This document shows positions 17,192-25,825 of a stretch of DNA of 41,811 nucleotides, piece by piece. The first letter of the stretch is position 1. Each line of letters starts with the position of its first letter. Origin of the DNA: Caryophanales bacterium UBA4691 (GTDB lineage: Bacteria; Bacillota_I; Bacilli_A; RFN20; CAG-826); assembly GCA_002404865.1 (NCBI GenBank), contig DHKP01000034.1, forward strand, positions 1 through 41,811, in the 5' to 3' direction. Both the position numbers and the translations under genes were made by a program. Under the pieces are notes generated by a model, which had not been told where the DNA came from, ran no database searches, and worked only from the letters and a program-made list of their open reading frames with translations.

Positions 17192-18344
17192 GATGATACA
17201 CCTCAATAATCGACGAATAGAAACGCTCTAAGGAATAAGGCTCGATGGATGCGTGAGCGTGTACAAAAATATTCTTTTTCTCTTCCTTCGTTAAAGAGAC
17301 GATATGCTCCAATTTTTTTGCCATATCTTCCTCGTCAAAAAAGAAGAAGCCATTTTCCCCTTCATGAATTAGACCCGCAAGAGAATCATCATATCGAGCA
17401 AACAAAATATTGTCGCTAGCCATCGCCTCCATGAAAGTTAAGCCTTGGGTCTCGCTAGTGGAAGCACTCACGAAGCAATTGCCTAGCGCGTAATAAGGAG
17501 GCACGTCATCGGGATTAACCGGACCCGCGAAAATAACATAATTCTCAATGCCGAGTTTCTTCGTAAGCTCTTTTAATTCATTCATTGCCGGGCCACCCCC
17601 AACAATGAGCATCATGGTTTTGATTGTAGGATTCGTCTTCAAGAAAAGAGAATACCCGCGGATACAAACATCAATCGATTTCTCTTTTGCGACACGCCCT
17701 AAAGATAAAATCACAAACGTATCGTCGCCAATAGAAAACTTTTCTTTGAGATGGCTTATTTTGTCTTTCGCTATTTTATCTCGATCAAACAAGGAAAAAT
17801 CAATCCCAGTCGGAATCACGGATACATAAGCGTCAACATTGATTGAGCGCATATATTCACGGATTTTTTCACTTGGCGTGATGAATTCGTTTACTTCGTT
17901 TGCTTTATAGCGGACATAAGAACGGACCAAACTTTTTAGCGCGCGGTCAAAATGGCCTTTGTTCGCATAATAAGTGTAGTCTTCCATCATCGTATGAAAG
18001 GTATATACCGTCGCACTCCCAAGTCGAGAAGCAAGCATAAACCCCATTTGACCAATCATCCCGTCACTTTGAATATGAATGATATCAGGCTTAAAATTTT
18101 CCACTAAACGCGTGCATTTTTCATTCCAGGGGCTAGGAGCAATATAGCCATAAAGATTTTTCATGACGATGCCAGGAACGCGCATAATATCATCGACATA
18201 AGAAAATTCGCTGTCAAAAGGGTTTGTTGCGACAACGATAACGTCTTCTCCATGCGCTTTTAAAGTCCGATATAGGTTTCTAGCGGAAGTGGCAACACCA
18301 TTAATTTCTGGTGGATAAGTATCGGTAAAAATAGCGATTTTCAT
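17169..18344 (-). CDS. GT4-family glycosyltransferase, probable diacylglycerol glucosyltransferase
   Basis: A 391-residue GT-B glycosyltransferase. The N terminus MKIAIFTDTYPPEINGVATS and the C-terminal GNCFVSASTSETQGLTFMEAMA (an E-x7-E motif region) are typical of GT4 enzymes such as monoglucosyl-diacylglycerol synthases. The sugar nucleotide and acceptor are inferred from this likeness and from the adjoining LPG-synthase-like membrane protein. It starts in an ATGA overlap with that gene with GAGGAG before it. The likely job is glycolipid (possibly lipoteichoic acid anchor) synthesis at the inner membrane face. Confidence 0.85.
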   Translation of the reverse strand: MKIAIFTDTYPPEINGVATSARNLYRTLKAHGEDVIVVATNPFDSEFSYVDDIMRVPGIVMKNLYGYIAPSPWNEKCTRLVENFKPDIIHIQSDGMIGQMGFMLASRLGSATVYTFHTMMEDYTYYANKGHFDRALKSLVRSYVRYKANEVNEFITPSEKIREYMRSINVDAYVSVIPTGIDFSLFDRDKIAKDKISHLKEKFSIGDDTFVILSLGRVAKEKSIDVCIRGYSLFLKTNPTIKTMMLIVGGGPAMNELKELTKKLGIENYVIFAGPVNPDDVPPYYALGNCFVSASTSETQGLTFMEAMASDNILFARYDDSLAGLIHEGENGFFFFDEEDMAKKLEHIVSLTKEEKKNIFVHAHASIEPYSLERFYSSIIEVYHRAIKKNY

Positions 18345-19738
18345 TCTGCTTTCTCCTCAGTGGAATCACTATTCTTTGTTATTTTCTTCTTTTTTTCCAA
18401 TGGTTTATCCGATTCAAAATTCTTAAGCCCTGCCCGTATCCTTTTCTTGCTTAATTGCCTAGTTTCATAAAGTGTGTCAGCACTGGCTTTTCTTATCTCG
18501 TAAGTCTCGAATTGAAGATTGATAAACGTCTGACGATTAACATATCCAAAAGACTCTTTGTCTCCGCCTCTGCTTCGATAAAAGGCGGCAACAAACCCCG
18601 AAATAAACACAACGGCATGGAAAGTTGCAAAACGCCAGATAATCTGAGCGGCGTTCATATTTGCTTCAAAGCTACGAACCGCTTCCCCAGTAGAGGAAAC
18701 CGTAGGGCAAAAAATATCATGGAAGATGCTATTGAAGAAAAGTTCGCTGACACCCGCTCCTCCAGGTAAAGGGAAAACGCCGGTGACCATTTGATGGAAG
18801 GCGCTTAAAAAACAGGTGTGGAACATATTGACAATATCGAAAGACCCTTGAACCGCATCAAGAGAAATCGCGGAAAAATAAGGGATGGAATATCGTAAAA
18901 AGAAATTGAGTTGGAAGAAAATAGACAAAAGTATCGTGACAGGGATATTGCTTTGAAGACGCCGCAGTTCCATTTTAAAGTTCTCGACCTGAACGCGAAG
19001 AGACTCTCTGCTTTTGTCTGGGTTTTTCACGAGGTGAAGCTTGGCGCCTAGATTAATGACATGGTGAAGCATGAAATTATGAAAACGATGGGAATAGCTC
19101 ATTAAGCCCAAAATCACCAAGGTGCCTAAATTCAAACCAAATCCAATGATAATCAAAGGGAGCAATGTAAGACGGAAATCCCCCCAAGAGAACTCAAAAG
19201 AGCTAAGAGACATCACACGGTTCCACTCCACGCCAATCGCCAAAAAATCAAAAGCGATAAGGTTGGTTTGATAAAGGATGAACCACATCACCATAATGGA
19301 GGCGGCGCTAGACACTTCTACACCTTGTTTTTTCAAAACATATACTTGCATCACTTGCCCACCGCTCGCGCCAGGAGTGACCGCACTATAGAAGGCGCCG
19401 ATTAAGGAATTAAAAAAGCCTTGGTGCCATTTGTATTTTCTTGTGTATAAACGGCAAAATACCAAAAGAATTAAGCCATCAATGCAAAAAGCGAGAATGA
19501 CAATCGCAAAAATGAGTAGAAGCCATTTTATAGAAGCAACGCATATTGCGTTCCAGATGATTTTGCTTCCCTCTCCGATATCGCCATTCCCAGCGTTCCA
19601 TAAAGAAAGGACAAGGGAAATCCCCGTAAGTATTAAAACTACACCGACGGTAAGGAGATATTTCCAAGCGCCATTGCCCTTTTTCTTGGGTTTAATGCCT
19701 TCATCAATCAAATTCGCGTTATCTTCTTTTTTGCTCAT
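18341..19738 (-). CDS. LPG-synthase-TM / flippase-like integral membrane protein
   Basis: A 465-residue polytopic membrane protein of the lysylphosphatidylglycerol synthase transmembrane family (PF03706, UPF0104-like). The motif TPGASGGQVMQVYVLKKQG and the FPLPGGAGVSE segment are characteristic. About eight hydrophobic segments are flanked by a charged N-terminal stretch and a basic tail of about 70 residues. There is no aminoacyl-transferase domain as in MprF, so it is probably a lipid-handling partner of the downstream glycosyltransferase rather than a lysyl transferase. It ends in TGA in an ATGA overlap. A TATAAT lies at 19748-19753 just before the start. Confidence 0.83.
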   Translation of the reverse strand: MSKKEDNANLIDEGIKPKKKGNGAWKYLLTVGVVLILTGISLVLSLWNAGNGDIGEGSKIIWNAICVASIKWLLLIFAIVILAFCIDGLILLVFCRLYTRKYKWHQGFFNSLIGAFYSAVTPGASGGQVMQVYVLKKQGVEVSSAASIMVMWFILYQTNLIAFDFLAIGVEWNRVMSLSSFEFSWGDFRLTLLPLIIIGFGLNLGTLVILGLMSYSHRFHNFMLHHVINLGAKLHLVKNPDKSRESLRVQVENFKMELRRLQSNIPVTILLSIFFQLNFFLRYSIPYFSAISLDAVQGSFDIVNMFHTCFLSAFHQMVTGVFPLPGGAGVSELFFNSIFHDIFCPTVSSTGEAVRSFEANMNAAQIIWRFATFHAVVFISGFVAAFYRSRGGDKESFGYVNRQTFINLQFETYEIRKASADTLYETRQLSKKRIRAGLKNFESDKPLEKKKKITKNSDSTEEKAE

Positions 19739-19772
19739 TAATTCCTAATTATACCTAAGAAACAAATTCAAT

Positions 19773-19788
19773 TCACTCTAAAGAGTGA
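19773..19788. promoter_or_regulatory. palindrome TCACTCT-AA-AGAGTGA upstream of the glycolipid operon
   Basis: A perfect 7-bp inverted repeat with an AA centre. It shares the core CTCTAAAGAG with the palindrome in the promoter at 11129-11144. It covers the expected -35 area of the minus-strand TATAAT at 19748-19753. Use as an operator is inference. Confidence 0.35.
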
Positions 19789-19871
19789 GAAGTCCCTCTT
19801 GCTCTATCATGGATAAGGACCCCTAATATTCGCTCTATGGAAAAATAACGGCTTCATTTATCATAATAGCG

Positions 19872-20555
19872 ATGAATAGACTTTTATTATCGATTCCAAA
19901 TTTCCGCGATATCGGAGGTTACTTTTCTCCATATGGCAAAATAAAAAAAGGTATTATCTTTCGTTCTGGAAATCTAAGCAAATCTAGTGCAAATGATTTA
20001 TTATCCCTGCAAAAGCTCGGTATTAAAAACATTATCGACCTCCGTTCACACAATGCAAAAAATAGAGAAATAGACCCAACAAGCACTTCTAAACAATTCG
20101 CTTATTGTTCCTTCTATATCAAAGCAGGCGAAAGATTGCCTTTAAGCAACGAAGACAATTTTCGTCTCTATCAAGAAATGTTTGCTTCAAAAGAGGAGTT
20201 ACTCCCGATACTAAAAGAAATTGTCGCCTTAGGAAAAGGGACATTAATCCATTGCTCCGCTGGAAAAGATAGAACGGGGGTCATCGTAACGCTGCTTCTA
20301 TTAATTTGCGGTGTCTCCACGAAGGACATTAATCATGAATATTTGCTGTCCTACGATGACTTGGAGGATCATTTGTCATACATAAAAAGCAGGAACTTAT
20401 TCTTGTCGCCTTCTTATTACACAAAAAACGAGAACTTTCTTCCCTCCTTGTTGCTTAGCTTAAAAGAACGCTTTCTCACATTCGAAAACTATTACGATTA
20501 TCTAGGGCTTTCTTACGAAGATATCAACGCAATAAGAAATTTGCTTACTGAATAA
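19872..20555 (+). CDS. tyrosine/dual-specificity protein phosphatase
   Basis: A 227-residue phosphatase of the Y_phosphatase3 type (PF13350). The active-site P-loop HCSAGKDRTGV carries the catalytic Cys and Arg, and the N-terminal NFRDIGGY motif and RSGNLS segment are typical. No signal peptide is seen, so it acts in the cytosol or at the membrane. The substrate is unknown; family members act on phosphotyrosine or phosphoinositides. The ribosome binding site before ATG 19872 is weak. Confidence 0.9.
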   Translation: MNRLLLSIPNFRDIGGYFSPYGKIKKGIIFRSGNLSKSSANDLLSLQKLGIKNIIDLRSHNAKNREIDPTSTSKQFAYCSFYIKAGERLPLSNEDNFRLYQEMFASKEELLPILKEIVALGKGTLIHCSAGKDRTGVIVTLLLLICGVSTKDINHEYLLSYDDLEDHLSYIKSRNLFLSPSYYTKNENFLPSLLLSLKERFLTFENYYDYLGLSYEDINAIRNLLTE

Positions 20556-20570
20556 AACGCTTTCCGAATT

Positions 20571-20614
20571 CTAATGGGAAGGAAGAGGTATTAAAACCCT
20601 TCACCATTAGGTTT
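20571..20614 (+). terminator. probable terminator of the phosphatase gene
   Basis: CTAATGG (20571-20577) pairs with CCATTAG (20604-20610), extended by GAAGG with CCTTC around one bulge; the tail is GTTTTG, so termination may be weak. Confidence 0.4.
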
Positions 20615-20623
20615 TGAGGAGTC

Positions 20624-20657
20624 AAAAAATCCATCTTCCCGACTTAGGAAAATGGAT
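20624..20657 (-). terminator. rho-independent terminator of ldh
   Basis: On the minus strand ATCCATTTTCC pairs with GGAAGATGGAT (one wobble pair), and TTTTTTGAC follows. Confidence 0.8.
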
Positions 20658-20662
20658 AAAAG

Positions 20663-21607
20663 TTATTCTTTAATTTCTGCAAGCGCGTTCTTTAAAGCGG
20701 TAGCGGATTTTTCTAGTTTTGCGCGTTCCGCTTCCGTAATAGGAAGCTCAAGAACTTTCTCTACCCCATCGCTCCCAACAAGAGAAGGGATAGACAAAGC
20801 TAAGCCTGATAAGCCATATGTACCATCGAGCTCCGTAGAAACAGGAAGCATCGTATGCGTATTATTCACAATGCAAGAAACGATATGTGAAACCGAGAGA
20901 GCGATTCCGTAATAAGTCGCGCCTTTCTTCTCGATAATCCGATAAGCGGAATTCACAACATCATCTTGAATACGTTTCATGCCGGCGTCGTGATCGGTGT
21001 ATCCACGCAAAGAGCAGAAGTCATTAAGAGGAACCCCGCTTACATTCGCGCCGCTCCAAATCGCGGTCTCGCTATCGCCATGTTCCCCAATCATAACCGC
21101 ATGAACGTTTTTCGCATCGACATTAAGATGCTTCGAAAGAAGGTATTTCAAGCGAGCGGTATCAAGCACGGTACCACTTCCGAATACACGGTTTTTTGGT
21201 AAGCCGCTTTCAACATAAGCAACGTGAGTAAGTGCATCCACTGGATTGGCGACGATAAGCAAAATCCCTTCAACATTAACGGCCTTTAGTTCGCGAACGA
21301 TAGATTTCATGATTCGCGAATTCTTTTGAATCAAATCCAAGCGGGTTTCGCCAGGTTTTTGAGCTGCACCAGCCGTAATGATAATCACGGATGCATCTTT
21401 AAGTTCATTATAGTCACCGGCGTGAATGTCCATCGAATAGGTATAAGGTAAGCCATGCGCCAAATCCATTGCCTCGCCTTCCGCTTTATCTTTATTCGCG
21501 TCAATCAAAACGAGTTCATTAAATTGCCCTTTTTGCATAAGAGCAAAAGCGATTGAACTCCCAACGAATCCACAACCGATTATTGCTGCTTTTTTAATAT
21601 TAACCAT
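20663..21607 (-). CDS. ldh: L-lactate dehydrogenase
   Basis: A 314-residue NAD-dependent enzyme that reduces pyruvate to L-lactate and regenerates NAD in fermentation. The NAD motif GCGFVGSS, the loop GETRLDL with the substrate Arg, the IVANPVDALTHV block and the active-site GEHGDSE with its His are all present. These favour LDH over malate dehydrogenase: the substrate-specificity loop has AQKPGETR, with Gln as in LDH. AGGAGG precedes ATG 21607. It has its own terminator. Confidence 0.95.
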   Translation of the reverse strand: MVNIKKAAIIGCGFVGSSIAFALMQKGQFNELVLIDANKDKAEGEAMDLAHGLPYTYSMDIHAGDYNELKDASVIIITAGAAQKPGETRLDLIQKNSRIMKSIVRELKAVNVEGILLIVANPVDALTHVAYVESGLPKNRVFGSGTVLDTARLKYLLSKHLNVDAKNVHAVMIGEHGDSETAIWSGANVSGVPLNDFCSLRGYTDHDAGMKRIQDDVVNSAYRIIEKKGATYYGIALSVSHIVSCIVNNTHTMLPVSTELDGTYGLSGLALSIPSLVGSDGVEKVLELPITEAERAKLEKSATALKNALAEIKE

Positions 21608-21690
21608 AACTCATTAGCCTCCTATATTGGCTCAATCAGTATAATGCAAAATTTGAACGTTTTCTTAGTAAGCGCTCTCGAAATATAAAA

Positions 21691-23160
21691 TTAATTGTCA
21701 GAGCGAGCAAAAGCATTTTTCATTAACATGCTAGATTCATAAAGCACCTGGTTAAGAGCTTTATCCGTTTCGCTTTTTGCCATATTCGCGATTGCTTCGT
21801 TTGCTTTATGCAAAATCGATAAATCACGATTATGCATGTAAGCATCGTCGAAATAATGAATAAGTCGATGAGATTCGCTAGCGACACGGTTTTGATAACG
21901 TTCAATGTGAATGGAATTCTTTTGGAAATGCGCATCCGCTAAAGCGCCTAAAAGGCGATTTGCCCAATAGAAATTATCCGTTGCGACAGTCATCGTCGTA
22001 TTCCCAAAATAAGAAGGGATATCATCGACATTCGCATAAAGAGGAACAAGGGCGTTAAAGACATTTGAGCCAAAAGTGACCCATTCAATCGCCGCGATTT
22101 CCTTTGGACAATTGTTCCGAATTTCTAAGCACGCCAAGAAAGAAGTCCGATTGACGCCAATTGATCGATACAAATTTTTCTTAGGAGATTCGCCCTTTGC
22201 GTATGGATCATATTCTGTCCCTTGATAATGAGATGATAGAAGGTATTTTACATCCTCAATAGTGATTTTCTTTTCTAAGATGTAACTCCACGGAATATCA
22301 TCGCTTTCTGGGCCAAAATCCCTCGTTTCTCCATCCCATTTGAAAGTTTTTGGACATAAATAACGCCCCATATACCAAGCCCGAGGGGTGTTATAAACGT
22401 GATCGCTATCATCGTGACTGCCAAATGCAAGGCGCGGATTAAAGGTTCCCTCTTTCCCTAGATACAAGTGATTCTTTTCCATGAATTCTTTTAAATCGCT
22501 AGAGCAAAGGTTCTCTTTTTTCGCCCCATAAGCATCGCTAAAATCAAAAAAATCCATCCCAAACTGGTTAGGCATAATGACGCAACGGTCATCAGGGACT
22601 TTTTTCGCGATCCAATGATGGCCTCCAATCGTTTCTAACCACCAAATCTCGTCAGCGTCATTAAAAGCGATCCCGTTTGGTTCGTATGTGCCATATTTTT
22701 CAAGCAATGCCCCTAAGCGCAATACGCCTTCTCTAGCGTTATGAATATAAGGTAAAACTAGAACCAATAAGTCTTCTTCGCCAATGCCGCCGATTTGTTC
22801 TTCTTTATCGCCTTCTTTAGGAGCGTATTCAACGTAAGGGTCTGCGCCTAAAACACGAGGATTCGTCGTAATAGTTTCCGTTGCGCTCATCCCAACGTTT
22901 TCGCTATTAATTCCGCTTGCGCCCCAAATTCCTTCTTTTTGATCAACGTTCGGCATCAAGGTGTAACGCAATGGATTATCCGGTAACTTGATTTTAAGAT
23001 GCCCAATCTTTGATTCATAAAGTCGTGGCTGTTCGTTTTCTTTAACCACTACCATCTTCTTGACGTGAAATGATCCGGATGGGCAATCGTCGTTTCTAGC
23101 AATAAGGGTGGAGCCATTATTACTTGCCTTTTTTCCAACTAAAATCGTCGTGCATGGCAT
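21691..23160 (-). CDS. C69-family dipeptidase (PepD-like)
   Basis: A 489-residue cysteine (N-terminal nucleophile type) dipeptidase. The N terminus MPCTTILVGKKAS places the catalytic cysteine at position 3, and NGSTLIARNDD follows as in lactobacillar PepD. EIWWLETIGGHHWIA is another family block. There is no signal sequence, so it acts on dipeptides in the cytosol after uptake. Start ATG 23160 has AAAGGAGA upstream. Its 5' leader contains an 8-bp hairpin (AAGGATAG with CTATCCTT, 23201-23235). Confidence 0.9.
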   Translation of the reverse strand: MPCTTILVGKKASNNGSTLIARNDDCPSGSFHVKKMVVVKENEQPRLYESKIGHLKIKLPDNPLRYTLMPNVDQKEGIWGASGINSENVGMSATETITTNPRVLGADPYVEYAPKEGDKEEQIGGIGEEDLLVLVLPYIHNAREGVLRLGALLEKYGTYEPNGIAFNDADEIWWLETIGGHHWIAKKVPDDRCVIMPNQFGMDFFDFSDAYGAKKENLCSSDLKEFMEKNHLYLGKEGTFNPRLAFGSHDDSDHVYNTPRAWYMGRYLCPKTFKWDGETRDFGPESDDIPWSYILEKKITIEDVKYLLSSHYQGTEYDPYAKGESPKKNLYRSIGVNRTSFLACLEIRNNCPKEIAAIEWVTFGSNVFNALVPLYANVDDIPSYFGNTTMTVATDNFYWANRLLGALADAHFQKNSIHIERYQNRVASESHRLIHYFDDAYMHNRDLSILHKANEAIANMAKSETDKALNQVLYESSMLMKNAFARSDN

Positions 23161-23245
23161 AATCAATATCTCCTTTTATTAAATAAAATGTCGTAAACGC
23201 AAGGATAGCGCGTAAGACTATTCGCCACTATCCTTATTTATTATA

Positions 23246-23275
23246 TTGCAACACATTCCTATAAGTTAGTATATA
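23246..23275 (+). promoter_or_regulatory. promoter of the ZIP transporter gene
   Basis: TTGCAA (23246-23251) and TATATA (23270-23275) are 18 bp apart. The -10 box lies inside the palindrome at 23265-23280. Confidence 0.55.
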
Positions 23276-23280
23276 CTAAC
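23265..23280. promoter_or_regulatory. 16-bp perfect palindrome, likely metal-regulator operator
   Basis: GTTAGTATATACTAAC is its own reverse complement and covers the -10 box of the ZIP gene, 28 bp before its ATG. Position and symmetry suit a dimeric repressor; a metal-sensing DtxR/MntR- or AdcR-like protein is a reasonable guess given the target, but the regulator is not in the window. Confidence 0.55.
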
Positions 23281-23307
23281 ATATCTTCGTAATTTTAAGG
23301 AGGGAGC

Positions 23308-24093
23308 ATGAACGCAATCACAACATCAATAATCTCGCTATCCATCATCTTCTTAGCTACTACATTAGGGAGCTCCTTCGTTTTCTTCTTCAAAAAAGAC
23401 TTTGGGCCGAAAACGAACAACCTTATCCTTGGCTTTGCAGGCGGTATCATGATAGCGGCATCTATATTCGGGCTCATACTCCCTTCGATTAGCGAAAGCA
23501 AAAACGTTTTAAAGGAAGCTTCTTGGCTTCCGCCTATTGCTGGATTCTTATTCGGCGGATTATTGCTTTGGATTATGGACAAAACCATCCCCCATTTTCA
23601 TAAAACGACCGGCGTGGAAGAAGGAAGAAAATCTAATTTCGGCAAAAACTTTAAATTCTTTTTGGCGGTCACCATTCATAACATCCCAGAAGGATTATCC
23701 GTCGGTTTCGCTTGCGGCCTTGCCTTAAAAGGAAACGCGATTGAATTAAATTACGCAGCCCTGTCCTTAGCGATTGGCATCGCGATTCAAAACGTTCCTG
23801 AAGGAGCGGCCGTCTCTATCCCCATGCTAGGAGATGGGGAAAAGAAAGGAAAAGCGTTTTTATTCGGGACCCTATCTGGAATCGTGGAACCCCTTTTTGG
23901 GATTATCGGCTTATTCTTAGCACAGCTTTCTTTAATCACCCCTTGGCTATTATCCTTCGCCGCAGGCGCGATGTTTTATGTTACTCTCGACGAAATATTG
24001 CCCGAATCTAGAAAAGAAGGGTATGAACACTACGGTTTGTGGAGCTTTATGATTGGATTTGCCATCATGATGGCGTTAGAAATGCTTCTATAA
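23308..24093 (+). CDS. ZIP-family metal (zinc/manganese/iron) transporter
   Basis: A 261-residue eight-helix membrane protein of the ZIP family (GufA/ZupT-like). The metal-site motifs are HNIPEGLSVG in helix 4 and QNVPEGAAVS in helix 5, and the SGIVEP and DEILPES segments match the family. It moves divalent metals into the cytosol; which metal cannot be told. AAGGAGGG lies before the ATG. It is divergent from the dipeptidase gene. Confidence 0.92.
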   Translation: MNAITTSIISLSIIFLATTLGSSFVFFFKKDFGPKTNNLILGFAGGIMIAASIFGLILPSISESKNVLKEASWLPPIAGFLFGGLLLWIMDKTIPHFHKTTGVEEGRKSNFGKNFKFFLAVTIHNIPEGLSVGFACGLALKGNAIELNYAALSLAIGIAIQNVPEGAAVSIPMLGDGEKKGKAFLFGTLSGIVEPLFGIIGLFLAQLSLITPWLLSFAAGAMFYVTLDEILPESRKEGYEHYGLWSFMIGFAIMMALEMLL

Positions 24094-24150
24094 GCGTAAG
24101 ATAGAAGTCTCTCTGATGCGCTTTGAGGAGCGCAAGTGTATACTAATTGA

Positions 24151-25821
24151 GTGCTAAAACGTTTAATTATTACTAACTTAGCGATTATTGAAAACATCGA
24201 TACCGCTTTTAAAGACGGTTTCACGGTCTTAACGGGCGAGACAGGGGCCGGAAAAAGCCTTGTCATCGATTCCTTGTCGCTATTATTAGGAGCGAGAGCC
24301 TCTAGCGAATTAATTCGCCAAGGGGAAGAAAAAGCGACCATTAAAGGTTATTTTTCAATCGAAAAAACCGCTTTAAACGCCTTATTAAATCGTCTGAATG
24401 TACCTACTAGCGAAGAAGGCATTATTGTTGAACGAACAATTAGCAAAGCTAAAAGCAACATTAAAATTAACGGCACGCCGATTTCTTTGAATGATTTAAA
24501 TAAGATTGCGCCCTATTTAGCGGATATCCATAGCCAGTTCGATTATGAAAAGATTTTAAATCCGGAAAACTATCTAGGAATTATCGATGGATTTTCCTCA
24601 CCGCTGATTTCTTCTTACAAAAAGGAATATCTTTCTGCTTTAGTAGCTTATAAAGCAAAGAAAAACGAATATGAAGCCTTAGTGGAAAAAGAAAGAAAGC
24701 TAAATGAAAGCCGCGACTTTTACGAATACCAATACAAAGAACTAAAAGCCATGGATCTAAAAGAAAACGAAGAAGAAAGCGTTTCTTCTGAATTATCTTT
24801 GCTTAGAAACTACGACAAAATATATTCCCTAGAGCAAGAAGCAAGCGAAATCATCGACGGGGATTTCCTTGACCATTTTTATGATTTAAATAAAATCCTT
24901 GCAAAACTCTCTTCTTTTCAAAATCAATATGAAGAAAAATGGAAAACACTTGATGACCGTTATTATGAGATTTTAGATTTATTGCAAAATCTTAAAAAGG
25001 AATTCCGCAATATCGATTATGATCCTTCGCGCCTAAATGAATTAGAGCAAAGGGAAAGCGATATCGCTTCAATTCGAAGAAAATACAAAAAGACTCTGCC
25101 TGAACTTATCGCCTATCGTGATGAACTTGCGAATTCCTTAAGCGAAGAATCCTCTTTGGGAGAAACGCTTTCCCTTAAGAAAAAAGAGATGGGTGACGCT
25201 TTCCTTGAGGCATTAAAAAGAGGGAAAGAACTTTCCATTATTCGCCAAAAAGTCGCTCAATCCATTGAAAAGGAGTTAGAAAAGAGCCTCGCTGATCTTT
25301 TATTAAAAGCAAAATTCAATATTGTCTTTCTCCCTTTTAACGATAAGGATGATTCTTGCTTGCTCGAATCGGGAATCGATAACGTCGATTTTTATATCGA
25401 AACCAATGTCGGCGAAGGATTAAAGAGTTTAAGCAAAGTCATTTCCGGAGGCGAAGCAAGCCGCATCATGCTTGCTTTTAAAGCCCTATTCATTAAAGCA
25501 AATAACGTCCCAACTGTTGTTTTTGACGAGATTGACACGGGTATCAGCGGCGAGACCGCACAAGCCGTTGCTAGAAAAATCCACGAGATTTCTCTCTTCA
25601 GTCAAGTTATTGCAATAACCCACATGCCACAAGTCGCTTCGCTAAGCGACCACCACATCTTAATATCGAAAGAAATAAAAGGTAACCGCACATTTTCTCA
25701 TATGAAAGAGCTATCGCTAGAAGAAAAGATTAAGCAAGTTGCCTATCTTATTTCAGGAGATACAGTGACAGAAAAACAACTGGAATACGCGCGCGAAATG
25801 GTGCTAGCGAAACGCGATTAA
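24151..25821 (+). CDS. recN: DNA repair protein RecN
   Basis: A 556-residue SMC-like ATPase that acts early in double-strand break repair. The N-terminal LKRLIITNLAIIENI is typical; Walker A is GETGAGKS, the signature VISGGEASRIMLAF and Walker B VVFDEIDTGISG lie near the C terminus, with a long coiled coil between. The start is GTG 24151: a TGA directly precedes it in frame. The nearest GAGGAG is 20 nt upstream and a TATACT box ends only 7 nt before, so the mRNA may be nearly leaderless. Its stop is 4 bp from that of convergent rmuC. Confidence 0.95.
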   Translation: MLKRLIITNLAIIENIDTAFKDGFTVLTGETGAGKSLVIDSLSLLLGARASSELIRQGEEKATIKGYFSIEKTALNALLNRLNVPTSEEGIIVERTISKAKSNIKINGTPISLNDLNKIAPYLADIHSQFDYEKILNPENYLGIIDGFSSPLISSYKKEYLSALVAYKAKKNEYEALVEKERKLNESRDFYEYQYKELKAMDLKENEEESVSSELSLLRNYDKIYSLEQEASEIIDGDFLDHFYDLNKILAKLSSFQNQYEEKWKTLDDRYYEILDLLQNLKKEFRNIDYDPSRLNELEQRESDIASIRRKYKKTLPELIAYRDELANSLSEESSLGETLSLKKKEMGDAFLEALKRGKELSIIRQKVAQSIEKELEKSLADLLLKAKFNIVFLPFNDKDDSCLLESGIDNVDFYIETNVGEGLKSLSKVISGGEASRIMLAFKALFIKANNVPTVVFDEIDTGISGETAQAVARKIHEISLFSQVIAITHMPQVASLSDHHILISKEIKGNRTFSHMKELSLEEKIKQVAYLISGDTVTEKQLEYAREMVLAKRD

Positions 25822-25825
25822 AACA

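Noticed and set aside
20663..21607. Malate dehydrogenase instead of lactate dehydrogenase
   Set aside because: The specificity loop AQKPGETR carries Gln at the discriminating position, as in L-LDH, where malate dehydrogenases have Arg.
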